From positions 1 through 37,160 of the forward strand of contig SKRC01000107.1 in assembly GCA_007118695.1 (NCBI GenBank): a stretch of DNA of 37,160 nucleotides, read 5' to 3'. A program made the position numbers and the translations under genes. This stretch comes from Balneolaceae bacterium. GTDB taxonomy: Bacteria; Bacteroidota; Rhodothermia; Balneolales; Balneolaceae. Of the stretch, positions 15,253-23,226 are shown in pieces (positions within the stretch are counted from its first letter, which is position 1; each line of letters starts with the position of its first letter). Below the pieces are notes generated by a model. It had not been told where the DNA came from and did not search any database. It was given only the letters and a program-made list of their open reading frames with translations.

Positions 15253-16539
15253 ATGAAATATCTGCTTACTCTCCTCTTTCTGTTCACTTCGGTAACGGCC
15301 TCTGCCCAGACGGCGTCCACGCAAGCTTCACCCCCGCTTGCCGAAGAGTCGGCCGAAGCCGCCGGGATGTCGGAGGAGCGCCTGGCACGTATCGATGCCA
15401 TGCTGACCGGCGCCGTTGAACGGGATGAAATCCCGGGGGCCGTGGCCCTGGTTGCAAGGGATGGGAAGATTGTGTTTCACAAGGCATTTGGCACGGCGGA
15501 TCATGCAACCGGAAGACAACTGGAACGGGATGATATATTCCGGATCGCCTCTCAGACCAAAGCCATCACGGCGACGGCCGTTATGATGCTCTGGGAGGAA
15601 GCCCGGTTCCGGCTGGATGACCCGGTTTCAACATATATTCCCGAATTCGAAGACGCGCAGGTGCTCGATACGTTTTCGGCAGGCGACATCACCTACACCA
15701 CGGTGCCCGCCGATAACCCGATTACGATCCGCCATCTGCTCACGCATACCTCGGGAATCGGATACGGGATCATCGACAGCGACGAACGGATTCGGAAAAT
15801 CTATCAGAAAGCCGGCATCACGGACCTGTTTACAACCGAAGATATCAGCATCGGCGAGAATGTGAAAAAACTTGCGCGGCTGCCCCTGCATCACAACCCG
15901 GGTGAGCGGTATACCTACAGCGAGGGGCTTGATGTGCTCGGATATCTGATCGAAGTCGTCTCGGGAATGGCGCTGGATGAGTTTTTCAGGACCCGGATTT
16001 TTGATCCGCTCGGCATGGACGACACCTGGTTTTACCTGCCCGAATCGCATCACGATCGCTTGGTGCCGGTGCAAACCCGGGAGGATGGAGCCTGGGTGAA
16101 ATACTCAAGCTCGCACTACGATCCGGATTATCCGGTACAAGGAGCCAAACGATTTTATTCCGGGGGCGCCGGCCTGTCCAGCACCACGAAAGATTATGCC
16201 ACATTTCTGCAAATGTATTTGAACCAGGGGGAATTAAACGGAGTCCGGCTGTTGAGCCGGACCACCGTCCGGTTCATTATGAGCAATCAGATCGGGGAGC
16301 TCCAAGTGGGTGACGGTCAGTATAAGGGCCTGGCATTTGGTGTGATCAATCAGAGAGGAGAGGATATGGGCGGCCGCGGCAGCAAGGGCACCTTTCGCTG
16401 GGGCGGTTATTTCAATACCCAGTATTTTGCCGACCCGCAGGAGAACCTGATCGGTATTTTGATGAAACAGACCCGGAACATTCCGGACAATACCGCCTGG
16501 AAATTCCATCAATTGGTGGGTCAGGCGGTGGATGATTGA
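15253..16539 (+). CDS. Serine beta-lactamase-family hydrolase (class C-like), exported
   Basis: A 428-residue exported hydrolase of the beta-lactamase/transpeptidase-like fold (PF00144). Residues 1-19 are a signal peptide (A-S-A-Q cleavage region). The catalytic S100-Q-T-K103 sits in F-R-I-A-S-Q-T-K-A-I; the second motif is Y222-S-E rather than Y-x-N; the third is W-G-G (383-385) where K-T-G or H-x-G is usual. This combination is typical of class C-related esterases and D-aminopeptidase/peptidase-like members rather than true AmpC, so antibiotic resistance should not be assumed. L-T-H-T-S-G-I-G-Y-G and G-A-G-L-S-S-T-T-K-D-Y are further family blocks. The gene is somewhat GC-richer than its surroundings. 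DUF805 follows 56 bp downstream on the same strand and may be cotranscribed. Confidence 0.9.
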   Translation: MKYLLTLLFLFTSVTASAQTASTQASPPLAEESAEAAGMSEERLARIDAMLTGAVERDEIPGAVALVARDGKIVFHKAFGTADHATGRQLERDDIFRIASQTKAITATAVMMLWEEARFRLDDPVSTYIPEFEDAQVLDTFSAGDITYTTVPADNPITIRHLLTHTSGIGYGIIDSDERIRKIYQKAGITDLFTTEDISIGENVKKLARLPLHHNPGERYTYSEGLDVLGYLIEVVSGMALDEFFRTRIFDPLGMDDTWFYLPESHHDRLVPVQTREDGAWVKYSSSHYDPDYPVQGAKRFYSGGAGLSSTTKDYATFLQMYLNQGELNGVRLLSRTTVRFIMSNQIGELQVGDGQYKGLAFGVINQRGEDMGGRGSKGTFRWGGYFNTQYFADPQENLIGILMKQTRNIPDNTAWKFHQLVGQAVDD

Positions 16540-16594
16540 TAGGATCAGCGTGACATGCAGTTCATAAACAATAATCAACAAATGGGGTATAGAT

Positions 16595-16963
16595 ATGAAT
16601 GAATTCCTGGAGTGGTACCTGAAGCCAATCAAAAAATATGCGGACTTCGAGGGTCGTGCCCGCAGAAAAGAGTATTGGACGTTTACACTGGGCAACTTTC
16701 TCATTTCCCTTCTGCTGGGAGGAGCCGGATTCGGGTTTGGTTTGGGTTTGGAATATCTTGGCTCGCTTTTCGGTTTGTTCGTCCTGGTTCCTTCCATTGC
16801 GGTGGGGGTGAGGCGCCTGCATGATACCAACCGGTCAGGATGGTGGTTGCTGGTCGGGCTCATTCCGGTTATCGGGGTTTTCGTGCTTCTCTATTTCATG
16901 CTGCTTGAGGGAGATACATCAACCAACCGGTACGGGCCGAATTCGAAGGCAGTAACGATTTAA
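16595..16963 (+). CDS. DUF805 membrane protein
   Basis: A 122-residue inner-membrane protein of the DUF805 family (PF05656). Signature blocks are present: W-Y-L-K-P-I-K-K-Y-A-D-F-E-G-R-A-R-R-K-E-Y-W at the start, V-G-V-R-R-L-H-D-T-N-R-S-G-W-W in the middle and N-R-Y-G-P-N near the end. Three TM helices are likely (about 28-50, 55-72, 84-106). Function is unknown for the whole family; some relatives are envelope-stress related. GGGTATAG precedes the ATG. It lies 55 bp after the beta-lactamase-family gene. Confidence 0.9.
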   Translation: MNEFLEWYLKPIKKYADFEGRARRKEYWTFTLGNFLISLLLGGAGFGFGLGLEYLGSLFGLFVLVPSIAVGVRRLHDTNRSGWWLLVGLIPVIGVFVLLYFMLLEGDTSTNRYGPNSKAVTI

Positions 16964-17061
16964 TTCATCGGGATGATCAGGTAATCGGGATTAAACCCGG
17001 GTGGAACAAATGTGATTTCACGGACTAAAATTAGGCAGGGTATAATAATTAACACGTTGAC

Positions 17062-17730
17062 ATGACTGACGATGAAATCCGCACTCACATTTTTTTAACG
17101 CTTGCCAGGCTTTATGAAGATCCATTACGCAGGAAACAATACAATCGGTTCACGTTTGAGTCTTCTGACAAAAAACGGGCCCGGGAAATTCTTGCCAACT
17201 TGAATCGAAACCAGGTTGTGGAACAACTTCAACCTGATGTGGTTCGCCTCACTGATTTGGGTTATAAGTTGATTCAGTCTGATCTCAAACATCTCCGCAA
17301 AGAGGCACCCGCCTCTGAGGCTATTCCCACTGACAGCCCGGATAGATTGAAGCCGCCATCTCCCGAAGAGATCGAGAGTATTTCCCATAAATTGGGGCAG
17401 CCCGATTATATCAGTGCTTCGCGGTTCAGGGGTGGTGTATATGAGATTTACTGGGCAACGGAGGGTATACAAAAGGTTACCGGATATACTAAAGAAGAGT
17501 TAAACGAAGCGGGCGGGCTGCTCGCCGTGATACAAGGTTCCGGGACACTGATGAAACTCAAAATGGTTGCCCAGATCCTGTTCAAAGGAAAAGAAGTCAC
17601 AGATGAGGTCGATATTATTACCAAGAGAGGCCGTAAACGCACGATCCGGTTTGTAACCAGGTCGCGCTATGATTCAAACGGCAAAATTATCGGATCAATC
17701 AATGCAATCAAGGATGTAACTTCAGAATGA
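17062..17730 (+). CDS. Winged-helix-like plus PAS domain protein, paralogue 2
   Basis: A 222-residue soluble protein collinear with the product of 9686-10366. The N-terminal 75 residues repeat the pattern H-I-F-L-T-L-A-R-L-Y-E-D-P...R-K-Q-Y...V-V-R-L-T-D-L-G-Y-K-L-I; a variable linker (about 78-102) follows; then P-S-P-E-E-I-E-S-I and the PAS domain (about 105-220) with Y-W-A-T-E-G-I-Q-K-V-T-G-Y and the PAC end I-G-S-I-N-A-I-K-D-V-T. The DNA-binding assignment of the N-terminal domain is inferred from predicted helix order and the R-L-T-x-x-G-Y-K wing, as seen in other winged-helix proteins. No output enzyme is attached and no partner kinase adjoins it. Which ligand the PAS domain binds cannot be read. 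Confidence 0.8.
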   Translation: MTDDEIRTHIFLTLARLYEDPLRRKQYNRFTFESSDKKRAREILANLNRNQVVEQLQPDVVRLTDLGYKLIQSDLKHLRKEAPASEAIPTDSPDRLKPPSPEEIESISHKLGQPDYISASRFRGGVYEIYWATEGIQKVTGYTKEELNEAGGLLAVIQGSGTLMKLKMVAQILFKGKEVTDEVDIITKRGRKRTIRFVTRSRYDSNGKIIGSINAIKDVTSE

Positions 17731-18133
17731 ACTCATTCATGATTGTTATACCGTTTGTAAAAAAATGGTATTTATAAAACAATTGAAACGGTCAGGATTA
17801 ATTAATCGGGAATTCGTCTCGATCTCTAAAATTTGTTAAGCAATATAAATTTGATCTCCGATTTAGATTATTTCTGTCTCCCAGTTCAGTTAACGGGTAT
17901 AGTTCTGAGGCTCCGGTATTCATATCCTTTTCGAAATACCAGAATATATCACGTCTCAATAATTCCTGATCTTGTAAATGGGAATCATAGCCTTTATACG
18001 TATCGTCATTAGGTGATTAATGCATAACAGCCTCGTTTACAATACTGATTAAAATATAATTTTTTTTCTCAGGTTTCCTTCGGAAATTATAGCGCTATTA
18101 CACTACAAGTAAATCTATCATTGATACGGCTAT
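17731..18133. other. Intergenic region, no gene recognised
   Basis: About 400 bp of AT-rich DNA. A weak ATACC/GGTAT inverted repeat just after the PAS gene could aid termination; nothing else was recognised. Confidence 0.5.
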
Positions 18134-18685
18134 TTGGAACCTGCCCATTACATATTCGTTGATATCGACGGTGTGCTCAATACACGTAATCACCTGGTCC
18201 GCCAGCAAAAGAATACCGGCCAGTGTTCAGGCAAGATCTGGTGCCCGATCGCATGCAACAATTTAAGGCGTCTGTGCAAAAATTACGGCGCCCGCATTGT
18301 CGTATCCTCTACCTGGCGGCATTACTATGACCTGGACGGCCTGAAGTGGTATTTCTCAGAGAACGGAATTGATGAAGAAAACATCATTGGGACAACTCCT
18401 GCCGATGCCAGCCAGCCGGACGGGCAGAATTACTGCCGGGGGCATGAAATCGCCGACTGGCTCCGCGACAATGCTTCTCCCAACCCCTCGTATCTTATTC
18501 TTGATGATACACCTGATATGCTTCAGCCCCAGGGAGACCGTTTTGTTCAAGTAAATCCTGTAGAAGGTTTTGCATGCCCGCAGGCTTTTATGCGTGCCCT
18601 CCAGATCATGAATCAGGTGAGTGGTTACGGATTCACAAAATCCGCCGTTGCCAATGGGAAATATGAAAATAATGGGAGCGTTTAG
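18134..18685 (+). CDS. HAD-superfamily protein (SAK RNA-repair type)
   Basis: A 183-residue HAD-fold protein resembling the HAD domain of 'Swiss army knife' RNA repair proteins (HAD_SAK). Motif I is F-V-D10-I-D12-G-V-L-N with both Asp; motif II S-S-T in V-V-S-S-T-W-R (56-62) gives the conserved Ser/Thr; R102-G-H-E-I-A-D-W-L is the family's helix; motif IV is L-I-L-D124-D125. The enzyme would be a Mg-dependent phosphatase, possibly of 3' or 5' nucleic-acid ends, but here no ligase or kinase partner is fused or adjacent. The start is TTG at 18134, placed two residues before the first strand; no ATG fits. The last 20 residues after S-G-Y-G look like an extension. Substrate is unknown. Confidence 0.75.
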   Translation: MEPAHYIFVDIDGVLNTRNHLVRQQKNTGQCSGKIWCPIACNNLRRLCKNYGARIVVSSTWRHYYDLDGLKWYFSENGIDEENIIGTTPADASQPDGQNYCRGHEIADWLRDNASPNPSYLILDDTPDMLQPQGDRFVQVNPVEGFACPQAFMRALQIMNQVSGYGFTKSAVANGKYENNGSV

Positions 18686-18806
18686 CGCCTGCCACAGAAC
18701 AGAGCTGAATCTTTTGCCGGGGGTCGCGAAATTTGGATTAGAATTTTTTCCATAGATTGTGAAACACCTTGAAACCGAAACCACTCAAAACAATTTGGAA
18801 ATTGCC

Positions 18807-19568
18807 ATGGCAAAACTGAACGGTAAAATTGCAATTGTGACCGGTGCAACCCGGGGCATAGGGCGTGCTATTGTCGAGCTCTTTGCGTCGGAAGGTGCCA
18901 GAGTGATTGTAAACGGGAGAAACCGGGCATCAGGAGAGGATGTTGTACAATCCATCAAAAAGACAGGCGGCGAAGCACTGTTTGTTCCGGCTGATATCCG
19001 GTATCACGACGACAACATAAGATTGGTGGAAAAAGCGGTGGATGCATTTGGTAAACCGGATATCCTGGTATCAAATGCAGGTATGCTCGGACTGGGATCC
19101 ATTACAGAAGTGTCGCCGGAGACCTGGCAACGTACGCTGGATACGAATCTCAATGCACTATTCCACCTGCTGCGAGCCGGTCTGCCGCACATGGAGGACC
19201 AGGGCGGGAGTGTGGTTGTGACCGGTTCCATCGCGGCTCACAAGGGATTCCCGAATCATGCCGCCTATTGCGCAAGCAAAGGAGCCGTTCATTCACTTGT
19301 CAAACAGGTTGCGGTCGATTATGCCCCGAAGATTCGAATCAACCTGATCCAGCCCGGCCCGGTGGAAACTGAACTGTATAAATCATCGGCTGTAGCTTTT
19401 CCGAATCCCGACACGATCCTTGATGAAGTGCCCGGGTCATTGCCGCTTGGCAGAACAGGGACACCCTTGGATATTGCAAAAACAGCCCTCTTCCTGGCAT
19501 GCGACGATTCCTCCTGGATCACAGGATCCGTTCTGACCGTTGATGGCGGGGCGTCAGCGGCGGGGTAA
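18807..19568 (+). CDS. SDR-family oxidoreductase
   Basis: A 253-residue classical short-chain dehydrogenase/reductase. The NAD(P) motif T-G-A-T-R-G-I-G is at 12-19, N-A-G at 90-92, and the catalytic S141, Y154 and K158 (Y-C-A-S-K) are in place. N-G-R near residue 37 after the second strand favours NADP, though this is not certain. The C-terminus L-T-V-D-G-G is typical of FabG-like members. Substrate unknown; the length is standard. The ATG at 18807 is preferred over a GTG at 18759 because the Rossmann strand begins a few residues after it and GGAAAT lies just upstream. The next gene, a DUF985 cupin, is 118 bp away and preceded by a palindrome. Confidence 0.9.
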   Translation: MAKLNGKIAIVTGATRGIGRAIVELFASEGARVIVNGRNRASGEDVVQSIKKTGGEALFVPADIRYHDDNIRLVEKAVDAFGKPDILVSNAGMLGLGSITEVSPETWQRTLDTNLNALFHLLRAGLPHMEDQGGSVVVTGSIAAHKGFPNHAAYCASKGAVHSLVKQVAVDYAPKIRINLIQPGPVETELYKSSAVAFPNPDTILDEVPGSLPLGRTGTPLDIAKTALFLACDDSSWITGSVLTVDGGASAAG

Positions 19569-19627
19569 GTGTTTATGTCTGTTATGAAGCGACCACATGG
19601 TTAAAGGAATGAAAATTGGTTAAAATT

Positions 19628-19639
19628 CCTGCTAGCAGG
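19628..19639. promoter_or_regulatory. 12-bp perfect palindrome upstream of DUF985 gene
   Basis: CCTGCTAGCAGG, 47 bp before the DUF985 start codon. Could be an operator for a dimeric regulator or part of a hairpin; there is no T tract. Assigned only from symmetry and position. Confidence 0.3.
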
Positions 19640-19686
19640 CAGTATGTTTTTGTTGAAATTTTAATTGATATGTTGAAAACGAAATC

Positions 19687-20181
19687 ATGGACAGAGCGGA
19701 TCAGCTGATTGAAAAACTAAAGCTTGCAGAACACCCGGAAGGGGGTTATTTCCGGGAAACATACAGAAGTGAAGGCGTATGGACAGCCCCGGGCAGTGAT
19801 GAGTTTCCGAACGGCCGGGCCTATTCCACGGCGATCTATTATTTGCTGAAGGGTGATGACCGGTCCAAACTGCACAGGGTCAAGTCCGATGAACTGTGGC
19901 ACTTTTATGAAGGCTCCGCAGCCACTATACATGTACTTCATCCCGGCGGCCGGTACGAAGCGCTGCATCTGGGGGATGCCCTCAGGAAGGGGCAGCGTTT
20001 TCAACACACGGTCCCGGCAGGCTGCTGGTTTGGAGTTACGGTGGATGATCCGGCCGGATATATACTGGCCGGCTGCACGGTAGCGCCGGGTTTTGATTTT
20101 AAGGATTTTGAAATGGGAGACCGGGAGCAGCTAAAACAGGCTTTTCCGGAACACAAAGACATAATCGAGCGCCTGACCTGA
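19687..20181 (+). CDS. DUF985 cupin protein
   Basis: A 164-residue cupin of the DUF985 family (PF06172). Characteristic blocks are L-x-x-H-P-E-G-G-Y-F-R-E-T-Y-R, S-T-A-I-Y-Y-L-L, S-K-L-H-R-V-K-S-D-E-L-W-H-F-Y-E-G, and C-T-V-A-P-G-F-D-F-x-D-F-E-M. The H-x-x-x-x-D-E-x-W-H region supplies likely metal or ligand contacts of the single beta-barrel. Length and composition are normal for the family, which has structures but no agreed enzymatic activity. Cytosolic, single gene; the DNA behind it is AT-rich without a strong terminator. Confidence 0.9.
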   Translation: MDRADQLIEKLKLAEHPEGGYFRETYRSEGVWTAPGSDEFPNGRAYSTAIYYLLKGDDRSKLHRVKSDELWHFYEGSAATIHVLHPGGRYEALHLGDALRKGQRFQHTVPAGCWFGVTVDDPAGYILAGCTVAPGFDFKDFEMGDREQLKQAFPEHKDIIERLT

Positions 20182-20583
20182 GCGGGTTTCCCCTCCTCGC
20201 CTCTTCCCTTCCTCGCCTTATTTACCGAATACCCGGAAATCGTCTTAAAACGCATTCAAAAATGAACTCCCAGCGTATGTTAAGGGACAGGTTTTTAAAT
20301 ATTAGTAACATATTAATCTTATATAGATTATCTTTAGTCTATTATTACTCACCTATTCAGAGAAAGATTTGGTGATGTGACCTGATTGGCCTTATTTTAA
20401 TTGCAATTACTTCAAATAAAAGCCCTTCAGGAAGTATACAGTTTTTCAACTCCCACCCGCTTCGGACAATCTCTGTTTGTTATCAGCTTGGAAATTTACC
20501 CGAATAAGTGCGAGACGTTTTGATGATATCAGGATCATTGTTCCCATATCAATGATGGGATTCACTGCCGGGGACTTTGCAGG
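20182..20583. other. Intergenic region, no gene recognised
   Basis: About 400 bp between convergent genes. A pyrimidine-rich stretch follows the cupin stop and an AT-rich segment lies at 20290-20350. No gene, and no clear terminator for either side. Confidence 0.5.
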
Positions 20584-21558
20584 TCAGTCGTAAACTTCGG
20601 GATTCACTGCATAAGGCATCTGTTCACCTTTCAGTCCGGCTATAATGTTTTTTGCTGCCCTTACTGCCATGGCGTCTCTTGTTTCTTTTGTGGCCGACCC
20701 GATATGCGGAAGTACACATACATTGGGCATGGTCAGCAACGGATTGTCCCTCTTCATAGGCTCGGGATTGGTGACGTCCAGGCCTGCTCCCCAAATTTCT
20801 TCGTTTTGCAATGCATCCGTAAGGTCTTTTTCATGATGGATGCCCCCCCTTGCAGTATTGACAAAAATCGCCGAACGCTTCATCCTGGTGAAAGCCTTCC
20901 TGTCAAAGATTCCCCGGGTTTGCGGGGAGAGATTGGCATGCACAGAGAGCACATCACTTTTTTGCAACAGATCATCAAAAGATACCGGCCGGGCATCCAG
21001 TTCCTCTTCGGCGTGTTCGTTCCGGCTTCTGTTGTGGTATATCACCTCCATGTCGTACACAACAGTGCATTTTTTAGCCAGTTCAAACCCTATTTTCCCA
21101 AGCCCGAAGACACCGAGGGTTTTGCCATACAATTCCATGCCAAGATGAGCGGTGGGTTCAATAAAGCCCCACTCGCCTCTTGCAATGCTGTTGTGCAAAT
21201 AGAAAGCATTCCGGGATACGGCCAGTATCAACAGAAAAGCAATATCGGCTGTTGCATTGCTCAGGATGCCGGGTGTATGGCCAATGGCTGTGTTGAGCCG
21301 GGTTGCAACGCTGATATCCACATTGTCATAGCCGGCAGAAAGCAGGGAGATCACCTTGAGGTGGCGGCATTCCCGGAAAAAGTGTTCATCCAGTTTATTG
21401 GGGCCGGCTAACAGTAAAGCATCGTGCTTTTTACAGGCATGGATCAGGGCTTCTGACGTGAGTTCCTGCCGTTTGGTGTGCTGCGTGACCTCACAGCCTG
21501 CTTCCTGCAGCAACCTCAATCCTGCTTCCGGAATTTTTCTGGTTACAAAGACGGTCAT
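20584..21558 (-). CDS. D-2-hydroxyacid dehydrogenase (glyoxylate/hydroxypyruvate reductase-like)
   Basis: A 324-residue NAD(P)-dependent dehydrogenase of the D-isomer 2-hydroxyacid family. The dinucleotide motif G152-L-G-K-I-G157 is in V-F-G-L-G-K-I-G; the catalytic triad is R237 (N-T-A-R-G-G), E266 (N-P-E-P) and H285 (L-P-H-I-G-S-A). G-Y-D-N-V-D-I and T-A-D-I-A-F-L-L-I-L substrate-side blocks favour the glyoxylate/hydroxypyruvate reductase branch, reducing a 2-oxo acid to a D-2-hydroxy acid. The usual length is 310-330, so it is complete. It lies on the minus strand about 100 bp downstream of the TIM-barrel isomerase gene and could be read from the same transcript. Confidence 0.9.
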   Translation of the reverse strand: MTVFVTRKIPEAGLRLLQEAGCEVTQHTKRQELTSEALIHACKKHDALLLAGPNKLDEHFFRECRHLKVISLLSAGYDNVDISVATRLNTAIGHTPGILSNATADIAFLLILAVSRNAFYLHNSIARGEWGFIEPTAHLGMELYGKTLGVFGLGKIGFELAKKCTVVYDMEVIYHNRSRNEHAEEELDARPVSFDDLLQKSDVLSVHANLSPQTRGIFDRKAFTRMKRSAIFVNTARGGIHHEKDLTDALQNEEIWGAGLDVTNPEPMKRDNPLLTMPNVCVLPHIGSATKETRDAMAVRAAKNIIAGLKGEQMPYAVNPEVYD

Positions 21559-21662
21559 CGTTGCCTGATCATTTTTCTGTCCCGGGTTAAATTTGGAATA
21601 GTGAACCAGGTATTTTGATGTTTCGTTTAATCATTTTTGCTCAACAGGTTTAGAGCGCTCTC

Positions 21663-22622
21663 TTAACTCAACGCTCTCCGGCAATATTCAAGACACTTTT
21701 TAATCTCCTGTACAGCGTCCGAACCTTCCGGGACGGGGTATTCCAATTCAATAGTGGCTACAAAGTGTGCATCCCGGTCACGCATCAGCTGCAAAACTTC
21801 GGCGATTGGTGTATCGCCCTCACCCCAGGGCATATTATCCCCGTTGTTCATCTTCCTGTCTTTCAGATGCAGGCTTCCGATCCGATCCCAGTGCCTTTCA
21901 ATCAGGGGTATCGGGCTCTGATTGGTTCCGGCAACATAGTGGCCGATATCCAGGTTCAACCCGTTGTATTCGGATTGCCATATGGCACGGTCCCAGAAAT
22001 TAAAGTTGGCCTGGGTATGGTTGTGGTAGGCTACCAGTATTTCATGTTTGGCTGCCAGACGGCCGATACGATTTGTCAAAGTCCCGTCGTCATCGCTTCT
22101 CGGCAGTTCCATGGTCACCTGCCAGGCACCCAGTGTTTTGGCTGCGTTAAAGATATAGTCGCATTCGGCATCAGACATATCGTGAGTTATCGCTTCCCTG
22201 AAGGCGTAAAATTCGACGCCTGCATCGTTATACATGCGGCGCAGTTCCTCATACCCGTCCATACCAGCCGTCTCTCGCCAGGAACTCAATTGAGCCCGGT
22301 TGTCACGGGGTGCACCAACAAAGTTTTCAGCCGGAGGAATCTGCATCTCCACCATGCTGATGCCCGTATCGGTAATCGCTTGCAGGAGTTCTTCAGCCGT
22401 ATCCCCGTGCATCCTCCTGAACGCATATGGGGCGATCACGCCAATTTTAACACCATTGATGACAGAATCCGGAGGTGTTGATCTTTTAAAAATGGAAGGC
22501 GCACTGAATACCGAACCGGGAGCCACCGATATGCCGGCAATGGCCGCTGCAGCCGTTCCAAGGAATTTCCGCCGGGAAAATTGATTTGGTGATGCGCTGG
22601 TTTTATCCATTCTCATTTTCAT
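21663..22622 (-). CDS. Tat-exported xylose-isomerase-like TIM-barrel protein
   Basis: A 319-residue sugar phosphate isomerase/epimerase-family protein (PF01261). Residues 1-41 are a twin-arginine signal (S-R-R-K-F-L-G at 16-22, then an Ala-rich core). The barrel begins at I-G-V-I-A-P-Y. Likely metal ligands are E172 (T-M-E-L), H200 (A-Y-H-N-H), D225 (L-N-L-D-I-G-H) with H252 (S-L-H-L-K-D) and E292 (I-E-L-E-Y), matching the order in this family. Export by Tat indicates a periplasmic role with metal inserted before export. Paralogues of this kind commonly accompany Gfo/Idh/MocA oxidoreductases in sugar-derivative catabolism, one of which lies 10 kb away. Substrate unknown. The 2-hydroxyacid dehydrogenase gene follows. 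Confidence 0.9.
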   Translation of the reverse strand: MKMRMDKTSASPNQFSRRKFLGTAAAAIAGISVAPGSVFSAPSIFKRSTPPDSVINGVKIGVIAPYAFRRMHGDTAEELLQAITDTGISMVEMQIPPAENFVGAPRDNRAQLSSWRETAGMDGYEELRRMYNDAGVEFYAFREAITHDMSDAECDYIFNAAKTLGAWQVTMELPRSDDDGTLTNRIGRLAAKHEILVAYHNHTQANFNFWDRAIWQSEYNGLNLDIGHYVAGTNQSPIPLIERHWDRIGSLHLKDRKMNNGDNMPWGEGDTPIAEVLQLMRDRDAHFVATIELEYPVPEGSDAVQEIKKCLEYCRRALS

Positions 22623-23226
22623 AAGGGTTATCGTGTCTTGTCAGCCATTACATCCGTTTAGTATCAATGATACTGTCAGCAGCAGGTCATCCCTTCCGAA
22701 GTGTCGGAATGATGCAAAAACCTCCTCATGTCCCCGCCTTCAAGGGGACTTTTTACGTAACTGATGTTTCAAGAATAATTATTTACTCTATACTTATGAA
22801 CTGGCGATGACACTTGTGTTGAGTTTGAGAGCGATCCACGGTAAACAGATACATGAGTCATCGATCTGCCTTGAATTTCATGTAAACCCAAAATTTCTGA
22901 TCGCTACAGACCGGTATAGTGATGCCACCCTGGTGCAATAACCACTTTATCCCCTAATAATTCAAGTGTTGCTGACAATATCCCGGTAATTATTTGCATC
23001 CTGATGGTAATATGGCAAAGCCAAACAATGGAGAAATTATGTAATCGTCCGGAAATACCCCTGCACAGGATATAGTTTAAAAAACGTGGCGGACAGGCTG
23101 CTGGTGGTATTCAAAAAAGCTGTTGTTTTATATCAGTGGTTGAACAAACCTGGAACAGTGGCCAGGCAATTTTTGCTCTGTCATAACGATTAAATCCGTA
23201 AATCCTGAAAGCCCGCCAGAGACAGG
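22623..23226. other. Long intergenic region with two hairpins
   Basis: About 600 bp between two minus-strand genes. It holds TTCCGA-AGTG-TCGGAA (22694-22709) and a terminator-like hairpin (22730-22754) in its first 130 bp; the remainder has no gene on either strand. Confidence 0.55.
22730..22754 (+). terminator. Orphan Rho-independent terminator-like hairpin
   Basis: GTCCCC (22730-22735), loop GCCTTCAA, GGGGAC (22744-22749), TTTTT. The T tract makes it a plus-strand terminator, but no plus-strand gene precedes it, since the region upstream is the 5' end of the minus-strand isomerase gene. Confidence 0.55.

Noticed and set aside
15253-16539. Reading the beta-lactamase-family gene as an antibiotic-resistance gene
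   Set aside because: The second and third active-site motifs are not those of AmpC; esterase or peptidase relatives fit better.
20704-21411. Long plus-strand frame of 235 codons
   Set aside because: Antisense to the 2-hydroxyacid dehydrogenase, whose motifs are complete.
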